The position numbers and the translations under genes were made by a program. Shown here piece after piece: positions 20,177 to 33,600 of a DNA stretch of 64,000 bases. The stretch is from Trichuris trichiura. Its lineage: Eukaryota; Nematoda; Enoplea; Trichinellida; Trichuridae. The DNA is taken from assembly GCA_037903355.1 (NCBI GenBank), contig JBAJFE010000042.1, positions 4,104,001-4,168,000 of the forward strand, read 5' to 3'. The notes beneath the pieces were generated by a model. It had not been told where the DNA came from and did not search any database. It was given only the letters and a program-made list of their open reading frames with translations. The first letter of the stretch is position 1. Each line of letters begins with the position of its first letter.

Positions 20177-21811
20177 AATTGGTGCCGTCGTCAACGCTGT
20201 CTTCAGAGCATCAAACGAGTCTTGACGTTCGCTGTCCCACAGAAATGGCGCACCCTTTTCTGTCAATTCATACAGCGCATTAGCGACGCTGGCGAACCGT
20301 GCAATAAATCTCCTGTAGTAAGATGCCAGTCCTAAAAACTTTCTGACGTTTGAAACATTAGCTGGCGTTTGCCAGTTCACGATAGACTCTATTTTAGATA
20401 GGTCCGGCTGCATTCCCGCCGCTGAGAAAACGTAACCCAGATATGTCACAGATGAGACGCCTATTCTACATGTAGAACCGCGCAGAGTCAATCCGGCCTT
20501 GCGTAGCCGCTCAAAGACGGCTCTTAAGTCACTTTTGTGCTTGGCAACAGTGTTCGAGAATATTAGTATGTCGTCTACGTAAACTAGCGCTTGGTCGCAA
20601 CCTTCGAGCACAACGTCCATCAAACGCTGGAATGAACTGGGTCCATTCGACAATCCGAAGGGCATTCGTAGGAATTCAAACATCCCTAAGCCTGGTCCTG
20701 GAGAAAACGCCGTCTTTTCCACATCCTCTGGGCGTACTGGCAACTGCCAGAATCCACTGTGCAAATCTAGCACAGAAAATACTGTTGCATTTCGCAGCCT
20801 TGCTTGGACTTTATCCGGCAATGGAAGAGGGTAGCTGTCCCTTTTCGTCAGCTTGTTTAACTCTCGGTAGTCAACACATAGCCTCAGTTCTCCGTTCCTT
20901 TTCTTCGTGAAAACTGCAGGCGAGAGCCACGGGCTGCTACTACGCAGTATAATGCCAGCGCTTAACATCTGTTGCACGAAGGCGGATATCTCCTGCCGAT
21001 AACTTTCTGGGACCCGCCGAGGAGGGAGTCGCACGGATTCACCTTTTGTGTTAATGCAGTGCTCTGCCAGAGTAGTATAACCGGGTCGCAAACGGAACAG
21101 GGCTCGAAAGGCACTCACCTCTTCAGCGAATTGCTCCGCACACTGAGGCAGCTCACATTCCTCCTTGTCTCCCTCAAAGTTCGGCACTTCACAGTCAATC
21201 AAACATTCGTTTTCCGGCGGTGATGCTTCGTCATGTCCATGTACTGTACAGACCTCCGGAAGTGAGGCATTTAGCCCCTTGTTCATCCATTTCAGTTCTC
21301 CCAACTCCGGGCCGTACACCAAACCTCTTTGAAAGTCAATTACCACCTCGTGTTTTGCCATGAAGTCTACACCGACCATGACATCCGCGACCAAGGTTTC
21401 AGTAACAAAGAATTCAGTTTGATATTCCAACCGGCCAATGTTCAGCTTCAACGTGACGATTTCTTTGACCGCCAGTGTTTCTTTGGAAGCTGTAACCAAT
21501 TTGACAGTGGTGCGTCGCCTCAAGCTATCTACCTTCCCCAGGCGTAGAAGGGCTGGACGGGTTATTAAGCTGACGTTTGAGCCACTGTCTAACAAGACAC
21601 TTATCTGTGTGTCCTCTATAGATGCATCCACCGTACATAACGTAGAAGACTGATTTGGAAAAGCAGTAAAATTTACCGAGCCAATCTGGCCCCCAGTTGA
21701 ATTGTCCGAAAACTGCGGCATTGCGTCAAGACGCGCGGACGCGACGTTTCGTGAACGAGAGCTCGCTAATAGCAGATTCCGGTTGACTAGTCGAGCTCGT
21801 ACACCTGCCAA
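20177..21811 (-). CDS. Inner element 2: protease and reverse transcriptase
   Basis: The protease motif LLDSGSNVSLI lies near residue 70. RT motifs follow in order: SPWLSPAVFTKKRNGELRLC, DYRELNKLT, SVLDLHSGFWQLPV, FGLSNGPSSFQRLMD, the active site YVDDILIFS and YLGYVFSAAG, then RKFLGLASYYRRFI and APILT, where the solo LTR cuts the frame. The domain is intact up to that point. Confidence 0.85.
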
Positions 21812-21817
21812 CCGATG

Positions 21818-22575
21818 TCAGTTTAGCTGTCCACTGCGATATCGGGAGGAACGTCCACGACGCTCAGCCCGCGGGCACGAACGAGCGAAATGCTCTACCG
21901 ATCCTAAAACAAAAGAGCCAGTGCGTTTGTTCGACCGCAAGCGCTGCTGCCCCATGGACGCCAGCTGCTTGGTTAATTCACCAATCTTCCATTCCACCTT
22001 GTCTAACCGAGACGTACTTGGTGCGATAGCACCAACTGCAGTCACGGGTACCATTTCGCCAGCGCTGTCAAATGGCATTAAGCTTCGGAGTTTTCCAATG
22101 GCTTCCTGCAACGTCAAAGTGTCACTTTCTAACAACATGTACTTTCGGAAGCTTCTGGGATAGCGGACAAAAGCCTTTGCACGAGCAATTGATCCATAGC
22201 ACTCTGATCCAGGCCCGGCAATGCGACTTCAGCTGCTTGTGACAGACGGTGGGCAAATGCCAACACACTTTCTCCTGGGCGCAGGGTGATTTTCTCAAAC
22301 TCTGAATACGCAATACGCCTAGTACCGATTGGACGCAGAGCACTCTTCAGCGCTTCGACCAATTCCCTGTCCGGACAGACAGAGCCATAAACTAGGAAGG
22401 TTTCTCCTTCCAACAGCATAGGCAACTTCAACCTCTTCACAGCATCATCCCATCTACTAGCATTTGCGCAGAGCTCGAACTTCAATAACCATTCAATAAA
22501 GTTACCGTTCTCGAAGGGTCGAGGCAGAGTGACGCTGTTGATACAATATGCTATCTTGGACTCCGAGTCACTCAT
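21818..22575 (-). CDS. Inner element 2: Gag, frame-broken
   Basis: A gag starting MSDSESKIAYC at 22575 runs about 148 residues with the retrotransposon gag helices (ENGNFIEWLLKFEL, RPGESVLAFAHRLSQAA). A shift near 22130 separates it from a second part with the zinc-knuckle remnant SVEHFARSCPR. The break makes this copy non-coding for full Gag. Confidence 0.75.
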
Positions 22576-22620
22576 GGCGCCGCAGAAATGAAAGAGAAAA
22601 ACACGGCTCTGCTACCAAGT

Positions 22621-22792
22621 TGTAACACAGCGCAGAGGAGGTACGTTTATTCGCCAAGTCACAGTACAACAACGCCCAGGAGCACACAGCCCTCTCACCC
22701 TCACACCCCTCTCGTTGCCTCCTGTCCTACCGTCCTCTCTTCCATGCTCAGGTCCGTCATCGCGGCGTGCGTTACATCTTATGAACGCTACA
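22621..22792 (-). repeat. 5' LTR of inner element 2
   Basis: TGTAACACAGCGCAGAGGAG to ATGAACGCTACA on the plus strand; 172 bp. The first 85 bp match 19715-19800. Confidence 0.85.
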
Positions 22793-22796
22793 CTGG

Positions 22797-23076
22797 CATT
22801 TGAAAGTACGCTCAGGCCAAGTCGATTTTGGAGGAAATGGTTTTGCCGTAGAGTTCGTGACTGAAGTCGGCGATGTTGGGCAAGGAATAGCGGTCCGGCT
22901 TAGTGCAACGGTTTAGATTGCGGTAGTCACCGCACAGGCGCCATTCGTCGGATTGCTGTTTGGGCACCAAATGCAAAGGGGAGGACCAGCTACCGTTTGA
23001 CGCTCGCGCTATTCCGAAGCGCAAAAAGTCGTCGAAATGTTTCCTAGCAGTACGGTAATCACTCACGAGCCACCAG
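22797..23076 (-). pseudogene. Outer gypsy RT (first half)
   Basis: The minus strand reads [67 protein letters not shown] and SKIDLA. It starts directly beside the 5' LTR, so gag and protease have been deleted, and stops at the CTGG target of inner element 2. Confidence 0.8.
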
Positions 23077-23197
23077 TGTAGAGCATGGACCAAGACACCG
23101 CAGAAACCACCAAAACGCCGACTGAAACCACTTGACGAGCTTACAGTACCCTCTACCATCTGATTCGCAGGAACCGTTCAAAGCATCGTTTGCTACA
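23077..23197 (-). repeat. 5' LTR of the outer gypsy element
   Basis: TGTAGAGCATGGACCAAGAC to GCATCGTTTGCTACA on the plus strand, followed by the target duplication ATGGG at 23198-23202. Confidence 0.85.
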
Positions 23198-23202
23198 ATG
23201 GG

Positions 23203-24645
23203 CACAATATTCCACTACGGACTATCGATTGGTCACTCTAGTGACCAGCTCGCTACTTGCAGCTCGCTGTAGCAGTGTACCATTGCAAGGCTATTGTAAG
23301 TGTCTGTAGTCTTTGTAAAATAACAAAACATCATTCTAATTAAATGTGCGCCGCTGTCAAACCTATCGCAAAGCGGAACATCTTAGGTAAGGAGCCTCCG
23401 GTATACCTGCCGGCAACGTGTGCAACCCTTAACGTGGAGCCAAGAATTGTGCCAGTGCTCTTGCAATGCCGAGCTCCCCACTTTTTAAAGTAAACTGCAA
23501 CAGAATAGCTGCCAGCACGCGTTAGAAAAGTAAAACATTATTATTATTATTTTCTTTTTTTTTGGGGGAATCCTCGATATATTTCAAATGAACTTAATTG
23601 TACTCCTGGGCTACTGTACATGTGGAGCTGATAGGAAAAATAATCCATTCACTGTATCTGTGTGCTGCTGCAGATAAAATCCTGCATAACAGCTCGAAGA
23701 AAATTATTATTCTGAATTCTGGGGACAGTCAGTCATTACACCTGTAATCACTAAACAAAAATCATTTCACTTGATGTTTGGGCATCTCTTAGCAAAAGTG
23801 ATGTACTCAGAGTGCGAAAGTTACAATGACATTTCGAAAATTGTCCATCCTGTCATTCTTGCCGAGACTAAAAATGAAAATAAGTGGCTCGTCAGTTCTT
23901 AATTGCAGCAACAAAGTTAAGGCGGTCAGCCATGGATTTTTTTAATTTAAGGTAAAAAAAATAGGGCTTGTGAGAGAATTTACGAATACACATCAATCTC
24001 ACTGAAATTTCCTATACCCACAGCGTATCAAACCTTCAACTTCCTTGGGGTTCTTTTATCATGAGCTAAGATACATTGAATTGTTCTCACTGGTTTTAGG
24101 AGCCTGTAATCATACATTTTACTTTTTATTTATTTTTTGTGCATGTTTAGAAGTTGGTTGGATTAATTACGTAAATGAGTTACTTACATTCAGGTACATA
24201 CTGTGATTTATTGTAAGGTATTGCATGCAATCGTCTGGTGACCGGTAGGTTGGCGGTTCTGTTTGAATTCACCGACAGATCTTTCTTTTATTACGTCGTT
24301 TTAGTGAGGTTCGCTGTCAGTATTCGGTACGATTGACAGATTTTCTCCATTCCTACTGTAACATTGTTGAGTTGTTGTCTGCTGATGAGGTAAAGTTGGT
24401 TGATTTTAGCTTAGTCAAGACTTTCATAAGTGATGAGAATTCATTCTTTGTCATTTCATACAGGCTCGGCCTGTTAAAGGGCACATTGTTTTATTATAAG
24501 TTATGATAAACACCTTCGAAGCTGTATGCAGCTTCCACAGTTTATGTTGTCATTTTAGTGCTCGCAATTATTTGTTTCGCTGAAGACCAGGCAGGAACGC
24601 CTCGAATGCTTCGAACACGTTTATCGTGGTTTCTAATAAAATATC
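23203..24645. other. Non-coding, upstream region of BPTF
   Basis: No supported coding sequence. AT-rich runs occur, such as the ATT repeat near 23539-23551. It presumably holds the promoter and 5' UTR of the BPTF gene, but I can name no specific element. Confidence 0.35.
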
Positions 24646-27600
24646 ATGCCCTATAAAAGGCCGTGCCCTTACAAAAAACAACGAGACTTTTTGCTACTGT
24701 TACGACAACCTTTTTTTCAAGGTAGCGTATTGCTGTATATGGCATATGAAGAGAAAGGTAGACTCCACTGTGCTGAAATGAACGATCGGGCTGTTACTCC
24801 AGAACCAGGGAGCAATGTTACGATGCTGGAAAATGGCCATGGAGATTTATCAAATGATGTTGACCAAAACACAGAACTGACAAAGAGGGATGGTAGTGTT
24901 TGTGGCAGCGAGTGTAATATCGATGCCAGTGACCAAGATTTCACGGACAGTGAAAGCTGTTCTTCGGATAGTGATGCATCACTTACTTCTTATTCGATAG
25001 GGAGAGAAGGTTAGAAAGTGAAGCAATGTTGAGTAACGCCAATTTCTAGAATTTAAGATTCTTTGCTTGATTCTGTGACTAAGGAAGAATACTCGCGTTG
25101 GCAACTTCCTCCTTCTAGCGAGGACTTGCTACTTCCAAATGAGCATCTTTTTGGTGCTTTAGAAGTCTATGAATTGTGTCGCCATTTCTCACAAAGTTTG
25201 CAGCTGTCGCCGTTTCTTTTTGAAAGTTTCTGTGCAGCACTGATGTGTCGTAACCAATCATCTCTGTTGGATAATATCCATTTGGCATTATTAAGAGCAA
25301 TCTTTCGAGACGAGGACTCTTCTGACACTCATTTAGTACCTCAGGTAATGATTATCACTTCAGAATGTCTGTTTGAAAATTAGTAATGTCCTTTGGATAT
25401 ACAGCATGTAGAAATGACTGTTTCACCATCGTTGCTAAACTGCACTTAACCAAGCTTTTCATTTAGGATTCGACTGGTCATTTCAATCAAACTTTATTCG
25501 TTCTTGATCGTAACACCTATGGCGAGGTGTTACGACGTTACTTGGAAAGTGACCAACGCTTTCCCAATAATATCATTAGTACCTTGGAGAACGGAAACTA
25601 CCCTTTCGTAGAAATTTCAGAGCGCCTCACTGTTCTCTTGTGGCTAAGTGAACGAGCGCTTCAAACGCAATTAATACGCGACAAAGTGCAGAATAGCGAA
25701 GGGCTGACGAAGAATGACGATCATTGCCGGTAAGTACAGATTTTTATTTTTTCGTAATACGCTCATTTTGCAGCAGTCGTTCTCTATCTTAAATATCTCT
25801 AAGTTTCTGAATTGATATTGCGTTGATTGGACTGCTGTTTTAGAATATAAGCTGAGTAGCAACATTTATAGTGTGCATGTTTGCTCGATAGATTCTGAGT
25901 GTAGTTAAAATGATCAGATTATTTGGTTATGTATAAAAATAGACTGTCTTCTTTTATATTCTCAGTAGCGTTATGGTTTGCACTTTACTCCGCAGCGTCA
26001 AGATAAACTCGGTGTCCTTGGGCAGGACTATCAATTCAGCATGTAAAAAACAAAAACAGTAATGCATCTTTACACGTTGATGTCGAAGAGTGCGCGCATA
26101 CTATTCTGAATACGCCGAGAACACATTCCATTTTATCGATGAAAGTGGGCTCTTTTTTTCGGCGATGTCTCGAACTGGACGAAGGCGCAAGGTACTATAG
26201 CTCGGGGTGCAAACACACACATATAGACTCAAACGATAACCGTAACATGTGCATTGAAATAAAAAAGAATGAATAATTTTTTTACTGCGTGTGCAAGTGT
26301 TCTTAGCTACAGTCGCGCTGAAAATCTGAAGTGTTTTGATTCCGAAAGCTGCGCTGCAATTTGTATACAAGGTTTTCAATACATGGGTTGCCTCCGTAAA
26401 GAACGGACGTGCAAACTTTTTTCACAGAAATTTTGTCAACGGCATTCCAGAGACGCTGAATTTCCCATTCTGCATTCATTTTGTTCTGGCTTTCCCTAAT
26501 CAATGAGCCGATCTTCCCTTGTTTAAATGTTGTTTTTCCTTGACTGCAGTATCATATAACAATTTAAACTTGACAAGCGGATTCTGAAGCTGTTCTCAAG
26601 GAGACATTTACCGTAAATGACGATCCATAAGAACACCCGCTACCTTAGTAATGGGTGGTAATGATTGGCCAGCTTTACAGCGAAGCCGATTGCTCAAGCC
26701 TTGCTCGATTCTGATTGATCAGTTTGCTGTCAATGCTAATTGCCCATTCGGTTGAAACTGTCTTTCCTTAACTTCAACGCGAAAACTGATCAGCTGCCGA
26801 CAGCGCGTGTTGTAGCACTGCGTAGGCTATGAGAAATGAATCGTATTGAATAGTTTTATTGGACGTCTATTACAACTGTTGTACGTAAAACAAAGATGAA
26901 TAGATTGTGGAAGCAGATAAACATGGTGCATGAAGCGGAGAACATTAAGTGCAGTGCCAAAACGGTAAAGCCAACAGTGCTGTTGGTCACTGTTTGGCAT
27001 TTGGTCGTCCTCTGTGTCTTCCAACAGGGCAGAAATGGAGCACTTTTGGAAAGACTTTATAACAGTTCCGTTTTTACTTTGCTCCAGGCCTTTATAACGA
27101 TCTGGAACAGCAAGCTGAGCGATGGAACTCGCATTCGTCCGCTGGCTGTGTACGTCTTCTGCCCGTTCGCCATCCATTCTTTCCACTCTTCTCGCATGTA
27201 GCCTTTAAAGGGCTTGTTAATGCAGACGTGTAGCGGCTACAGAACAGACTTAGGCCCACCAGGAATCACGGCTGTTTTTATTTTGCATTTTTTTAAATGT
27301 GATTTTATTGCTTCAGCTACGTGACTTCGGAATGAGTCCCACACCAGTAAGCTTCTGTTGTTACCATGCCCAGATCTTTTCCTCCAGATGTTGTCAATCC
27401 ACAGTCTCACGCCCTGTTCATCCATCCAGCCTTTCTTATGAAAGTGGACAAAGGTGTCAGAAGGAAAATCTTCCTTTGGCCTTCTCTTTCTCTTAAATAT
27501 GACCATGGGCTTCAGCTTCATTCCATTAGCTAGCCACGACAGCACCACCTTGAAATGAGTTCTTTCATGCCCGGTGCTCTTCGCTATGATCGACTTTGCA

Positions 27601-30600
27601 CCTTTACTGTCCACGGTTCTACTGCCAATCATATCAAAAAATATTGGCGTCTCGTCCATATTGCCGATGTTGCCCTATGGAAACTCATCCCCGCTTGTCA
27701 GATCTTTGACATGCCTGGAAATACAATTTCTTTAGATAGGACATTCCCGCTCAGTTTTCACACTGCTTTGTAGGGCATGTTTTTTGTTTTCCGAAATTAA
27801 ACCGAATCAACTTCTTACCAACGGATGGCTAAGCACTTGTTTAAAAAGGCGTAGAAGGGAAACACTAATTCTTGAATATGTAGATGTTTTCCCCTATTTC
27901 CATAATAAGTCCATTCGTTGGTAAAGCGCGGTTTAGTTTAATTTCAGAAAACGAAAAAGGAACAGTAAAAAGTCATGTACGGGTCAGTGTGCAAACTGAC
28001 CATACATTGTATGCAAGAATAAAAAAAATTTTTTAGCGAGTGAAAATCATACTGCTTTTAGATTATTTACGCTAAGGTGAAAGCTTTGAGGATCTAGTTT
28101 TTCCTAACGGTCTCACACGACGGTGTTGGTCGTTTCTTCTGTCATATTATTTAAAGTCGCCTCTGGTGTCCTTATGATCAGTGTCCAATTTTCCTTGCCG
28201 TATTGCCTAAACAAATGAATATTCTATATTCGCAGCAAACGTATATTTAACTTTCAAGAGACTGTGGAAAATTTGGTGATCTTCTGTGCTGCACAACTTG
28301 CTCTGCTGTGTACCATTTGCGTTGTCTTCCGGAAGGGATGAAAATTGACAACCCTTCTACTTGGCGGTGTTCCATATGCCTAAAGCACGAGGTAATAAGT
28401 TATGACTCGTGTTTTCAGTTCTAATGTATGGTTCGTAGCTACCCGGTGTTACAGATTGTTTGTTTCCATGGGAGGCAGCAGGAGTGTACGTTCAGGCGGA
28501 GCCATGGGGATATGACAATCATGGCCGTCGCTTTTGGTTTATTGCTCGCCGCTTGTTTGTGTAATGCTTTAAGGCAAAACTGCCCTATTCCTAATAGACA
28601 TTGCTTTAGTGAGGATGACGCACGTGGAATTGTTTCTTATTACAGTACTTTAGAACAGTTCTACGACTTAGTTAAGTGCTTCCAAGGGGGGACGCCAGAA
28701 GAAGAGCTGTGTTACCAGTTTTTGGAATTCTTTGATGTCATTGAATATCAGCTAATCCTTAATGAAGTGCTGACTAAGAAAGCTAAAGATAACGTCACCT
28801 CATGGTTTGAATTGAATGTTGAAAACAAAGTTAGCGATACTAAATGCACCAACGGACAAACCGCAGGTAAAAAAGGAAAGTGTTGTCGCAAACTGTTGGA
28901 AGCGGTCGAGCGTGCGTTGGAAAAAAAGCAACAACGAATAATGGGTAAGTCTGTTCTTCTTTTTTTCTTGTGGCAGTTTCGCTTTGCAGACCTGTGTGCC
29001 AAGGAAGTCAAGAAGAGTAAGATCTTTCCAATCGGACCGTTGAAGTCGACCGATTTTTCAGATTCTGTTGAGGATCCTGAGTTCGCTTTGATGCCCTCAC
29101 TTAGCCTTGTTGATAGTGGGTTGAATATGGAAACAGACTTCTATTGTTCCTTGGGTTCTGCTTTCAAGCTTGGCATGGAAGGAACTTTTATGGCAAGAGT
29201 CAAGTTTCAGTTTCTTATGAGCATGCCTGTTGCTTCAGAGTTATACCAACCATTATTTGGAAGATCCCTATGCCAAGTCACCTTATCAGCGCGCGGAGGA
29301 GCATCGGAAGTACAAGTACATAAGTGAAAAGTTTCACGTCGACGAAGAAGGACAATTTAAGGTGAAACTTTATGCTACGTCCTTTAGCGCATTCATTACT
29401 GTTCTGTAGAGTTGTTTTATTTTGTAAAAGTCTTACCCTGTTCATGAAAGATTAATTCAAATTGAAGGAAAATTATTAATGAATGAATGGAGGGATAGTT
29501 GTCAATTATCTGAAAGGGCGATCACTGTACTACCTGCTGTTGAAAACTGGGATTTTCGGACAAGTGCATCTTTTCCGAACGATTGTTCTTCTTTGCGTCG
29601 CTCAGGCACTTTTTTCAACTGCAGTTCCGTAAACGAGCGTTAATCGTTTGATTCCTCAAACTGGGGCTGATCTCTTTGTTAAAAGCTTTTATTTTTCAGT
29701 CTTCGTTTTAATTGCCTGCTGATAGGGACTTTTCAATCTTCTATTCGTAGCGGGTATTGGATGAAATTTTCTTTCTTTTTTGCGGAGAATGAACCAGTTG
29801 TCAGGACAACTTATAATGTCCAAAGAAGTTCTTCAGCGAAGGTTTTCGATGACCGGTCATCAGCACAACGTTGGCACTCACTGGGTAGCTATTACTGTTG
29901 CAAGCTCCTCGATCCGATCAACTTTGGCAGGTACATCAGCTGTCAGCTCTGATCTCGACTCGTCGAGCGTCCGTCAAGCCTCGTCATTCAGGCGGTAGAG
30001 CAAGCGAGCGAGTGCCCAACTCGCATTTTAACTTTTAATTTATCCTCTATGCATGACGGGTATAGGATAAATTGGGCGCTACCGATGGGGAACAAGGAGT
30101 AGGATGGATCAAAGAATGATGCTGAAGTGAAACTGAAGGTCGCTTAAAAACTGACGAGTATTATGTTTGCGTGCTCATTGTTTCTTAAATGTTGTAATGT
30201 CACTACTGTGGTCGGTTGAAAGAACGTTCACTCTACCGCGTGAATGACAAAGCTGGGCGGACGCTCAGTGGCTCACGATTGGAACTGACAGTTGATGTTC
30301 CTGTCAGAGTTGGTCAGTCGGAAGAGCTTACGAACAGTAAGACCAGTCCACTGAGTGACAATGTTGCGCTGATGACGGGTCATGGTTCGACCTGAAATTT
30401 TCCCTGAAAATTTTTTTTTGGAAATTAAACTTTGTTTTGAGAACGGATTTATTCACCAGAACACCACAAAAAAAGTATAAAGAATTCCGCAAGTTTAGCG
30501 AAGATCGATGCAATGGTTTTTGTTACGCCGGTTTTCCTGTTTCCCCTTGACGATGTTTTCGCTATCTCGTCTTATGTTGCCAGAAGCTGCCTATCCTTCT

Positions 30601-33600
30601 AATTACTGAGTTTCATCTTAATGATAAAATTTAACAATACACAGTTTCCGTTATTAAATGACTGCACTAAGTCTTGGGAACTACAAAGTTGGTTATCTGA
30701 AGTAAAGGTTGGATGTTTCAGAAATGGAGATAAGATAATATAATGCCATTGCGAAATCGTTGCTATCAAGAATCCGTTTTCTTTGCATAGAAGTTACATG
30801 GTGCCATATAATTTTACTTCTTCCAGTCGGTAAAATTTTTCATTCTTACAAAGTGTTAGCAGAATTTTCGCCACGCTTCCCTGTTTCAATTCCGGCACAC
30901 TAGCAGTGGGATTGTGTTTCATTCAGCTTTCTCTGTGCTTGCTTGTTTTCAGTGGTTGCTGTTTGTTTTCGCAATCATGTATCTTACGATGGCCAACTAC
31001 ATTTCGAAAACTTAAGTAGCTGCTGCCTTATGTTGTGGGCAGAATGATTTTCCCAGTGGCATTTCCCTTTCCGGCTTTAACGGCGGTAATAACTTTCATT
31101 GTCTACAGCTTAGAGCGTAGCGATATTATTCACGGCAGTATACTGCTGCAATTTTCAAGTTCATCAGTATGATAGTTTGGCGGTTTTAGTTCTTTCAGCT
31201 TGGTTTTTAACTTCCATTTACAGCAGATAGGCATTTATTTTTTTTACCCTTGCAGTAATGGCTTTTCAAAGTTCCGAAAGTTTGGGAGAATTGTTTCAAT
31301 AAAAACTGTTCAACAATCCCAGCTTCCGTAGCAGTTTGTCAACATGAAAATGTACATCACCATTATCAAAAGCCTTGTTTTCAAAAGCATGAAACGTTGA
31401 ACAACGCATTTTTCGGCATTTCGTGTTTTGTTACTGTTTTATGCATTTAAGGTGTGAATGATATCAATGCAGGCAAGATTCGTAATAGGGAATGGGAGTC
31501 TCTTCAGTATTTGCACAATGGCAGTAGTGTTGAATATTGTTTTCTAAAGTCAGTGAACGTTTAATAGAAAGGGCTTTTACTATGCGACGAAGGATAAAAA
31601 CTACGAAGTTTATGGGCCCTTTTCGTCCGTTTTCCAGCGAACGAATTTGTGGCGTATCACTACTAGCCCAGCGATAGTATTGATGAAGTTTAAACAATAT
31701 TTTGTTTACTTTCTGTAGCGCTAGTGCAACCCAGCGCCGTTTGGTCGCGTGCATGCCAAAATCAGATGCGTATACGTGGAAAGTCTAAGGCGCGTATTCA
31801 AATACGAGTACCTTTTACGTTACGGGCCAATGAACTTTTCTCCTTAACTGACGCTGAACTGACCGCTGTCGAATATCTAGGGCGCAGCGCAGTCCTCAGC
31901 ATTTTAGGTACCCCTGAGAGTCTTCTGGCGTCCTCTTGAAAGCTGCTCATTGAGACGGAAGAGTTTGAATCCCTTGTGTTTTGCAGCAACTGGTTTGGTG
32001 AATTATGTGAGTTGAGGTTGTGCTCACTAACGCTCTATTGTCTTTATCCATACAGCTATTGTTTCTCTTTAGGTAATGGCTTTCTTTGCATATCTCTACC
32101 GCAGTGCGGTCTCGTTTGCATATATTCACATGCCTCACTAACCTAGGGCTTATGCGTAGGTTCAGATTTATTTTTTCGTTGTTTAAACCTTTTGATCATT
32201 TTGTTGTTTTTATTCCACGAGTTTGTTCTCCGCTCTCGTCCGCTTTTTATACCAGACAAGCGTAAAAGTTTTATTACGGAAGTATTCCCGTTTAATGTTC
32301 TAAATAACTCCGGAGCTTTCGGGTCGACCGAGACCCGTCTTCAGCGGTTGTGAATTACGGATGTAACTTGAGTCTTCTGTCGTTTTCATGGTTTAAAGCG
32401 GGTGTTTTAAAGCTCTTTGTTGGTGGTCTTCTGTTTGTATGATATGTAATTTGTCCGTTTTTTCGCATTTTTTCATGTGCGGGGATTATTTCTTCTTTCT
32501 CTTGCTCCATGTGTTCTTGTATCATGTCCAATTATGGAGCAGCAGTCGTAGCGCGTCACTATATTTGTCCAAATTTCACTTACATCTGCTCCTTGGTCGC
32601 GGTTATATGTGAGGTTGTGTCTTATGTAAAGGGCTTCTTTGATTCTTCTTAATCGTAGGTTCTTTTCATAACATAAGACTTTTGGGTTGAGCGTCTGGTT
32701 ACATTCTGTGGCATGTTCTGCCACAGCAGAGGCTTGTTTGGCTTTGTGTAGTTCCATTGCCACTGCTATTGAGCATGGCCTTCGCATTGTTGTAACTTGC
32801 AAGCTTTTTTAAGTGTTCATTAAATCTATGTTCTAAAGTGTTCCCTGTTTCGCCAATATAAATTCCTGAGCAAGAGCATTCCACTGCGTATACTAATCCT
32901 GTTTTCTTGTTTGTTGGGATTTTTGTTTTGTCCGAGCGAAGAATTGATCTAAGGTTAGGGGAGCTCTTGAAGAAAACTCTGAAACCTAATGTTCTTCCTA
33001 GCCGGGTAATTTTTTCTCCTAAGCTAGCCACATAGGGAATAACTAAGCAAGGCTGGTGCGAAGCGTTTTCTGCACTAGGTTCACGTTTGCGAAGCTTGTA
33101 GTTGAATACTTGGTTAATAAAGGACCTGGGATATCCGTTCTTGTAGAAAATTTTTCGAATGTGGTTGAAGTCTGGTTGAAGATATTCAGGACTGCATAAT
33201 TTGATTGCTCGGTCAATCATTCCGGAGAGGATACCTCGCATTACTGATCTGGGGTGATGTGATGAAAAGTTGAGATACTGATCCGTGTGCGTGGGTTTTC
33301 TATATACTCTGGCTTTTAGCCCATCGTTTGGGCGAATAATTAAAGCGTCTAGAAAGGGTAGGGTGTTGTTGTCTTCTTTTTCCATTGTGAAAACGATTTG
33401 GTTCGGGCGGATGTTGTTGAGGAATTGTAAAAATTGCTCTTTCTTTCCAGCTTTAATAATTACGAATATGTCGTCTACGTACCTTTTGAAAAGGCGTGGA
33501 GCTATGTATCTGTCTACTGTTGCGAACATTTGTCTTTCAAAGCTTTCCATAAAAGTTTCTGCTAATACTGGAGATAAGGGGCTGCCCATAGGTACTCCGC

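Larger units (their letters stand above)
19715..22792 (-). mobile_element. Inner LTR retrotransposon 2 (gypsy), internally deleted
   Basis: The 5' LTR is 22621-22792 (172 bp, TGTAACACAG..GCTACA). The matching 3' LTR starts at 19715 but only about 85 bp remain before the sequence passes into RNase H. The element is bracketed by CTGG (19711-19714 and 22793-22796). A primer-binding site starting TTGGTAGCAGAGC lies next to the 5' LTR on the minus strand. Gag, protease, RT and part of RNase H are present; the rest of RNase H and all of integrase are missing. Confidence 0.85.
13179..23197 (-). mobile_element. Outer Ty3/gypsy LTR element hosting nested insertions
   Basis: Two LTRs of about 120 bp (13179-13298 and 23077-23197) share TG..CA ends and most of their sequence, and the whole is bracketed by the 5-bp duplication ATGGG (13174-13178 and 23198-23202). 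Reading on the minus strand, the element's own remaining pol pieces are the RT start (23076-22797), RT middle and RNase H (19710-19041), and integrase C-terminus (13588-13300). Gag, protease and most of the integrase are gone. Three other LTR insertions interrupt it. It cannot be autonomous. Confidence 0.85.

Noticed and set aside
28428..29327. A 299-codon open frame that looks like a secreted protein with a signal peptide (FGLLLAACLCNA)
   Set aside because: Two of the tiny BPTF introns (37 and 45 nt) are read through. The signal-peptide-like part is the wrong frame of the exon encoding GYDNHGRRFWF, and the later part is BPTF exons 6-8 in their true frame.
29960..30020. tRNA-like words (GGCGGTAGAGCAAGCGAG)
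   Set aside because: No cloverleaf or B box could be assembled by eye; may be a SINE scar at most.
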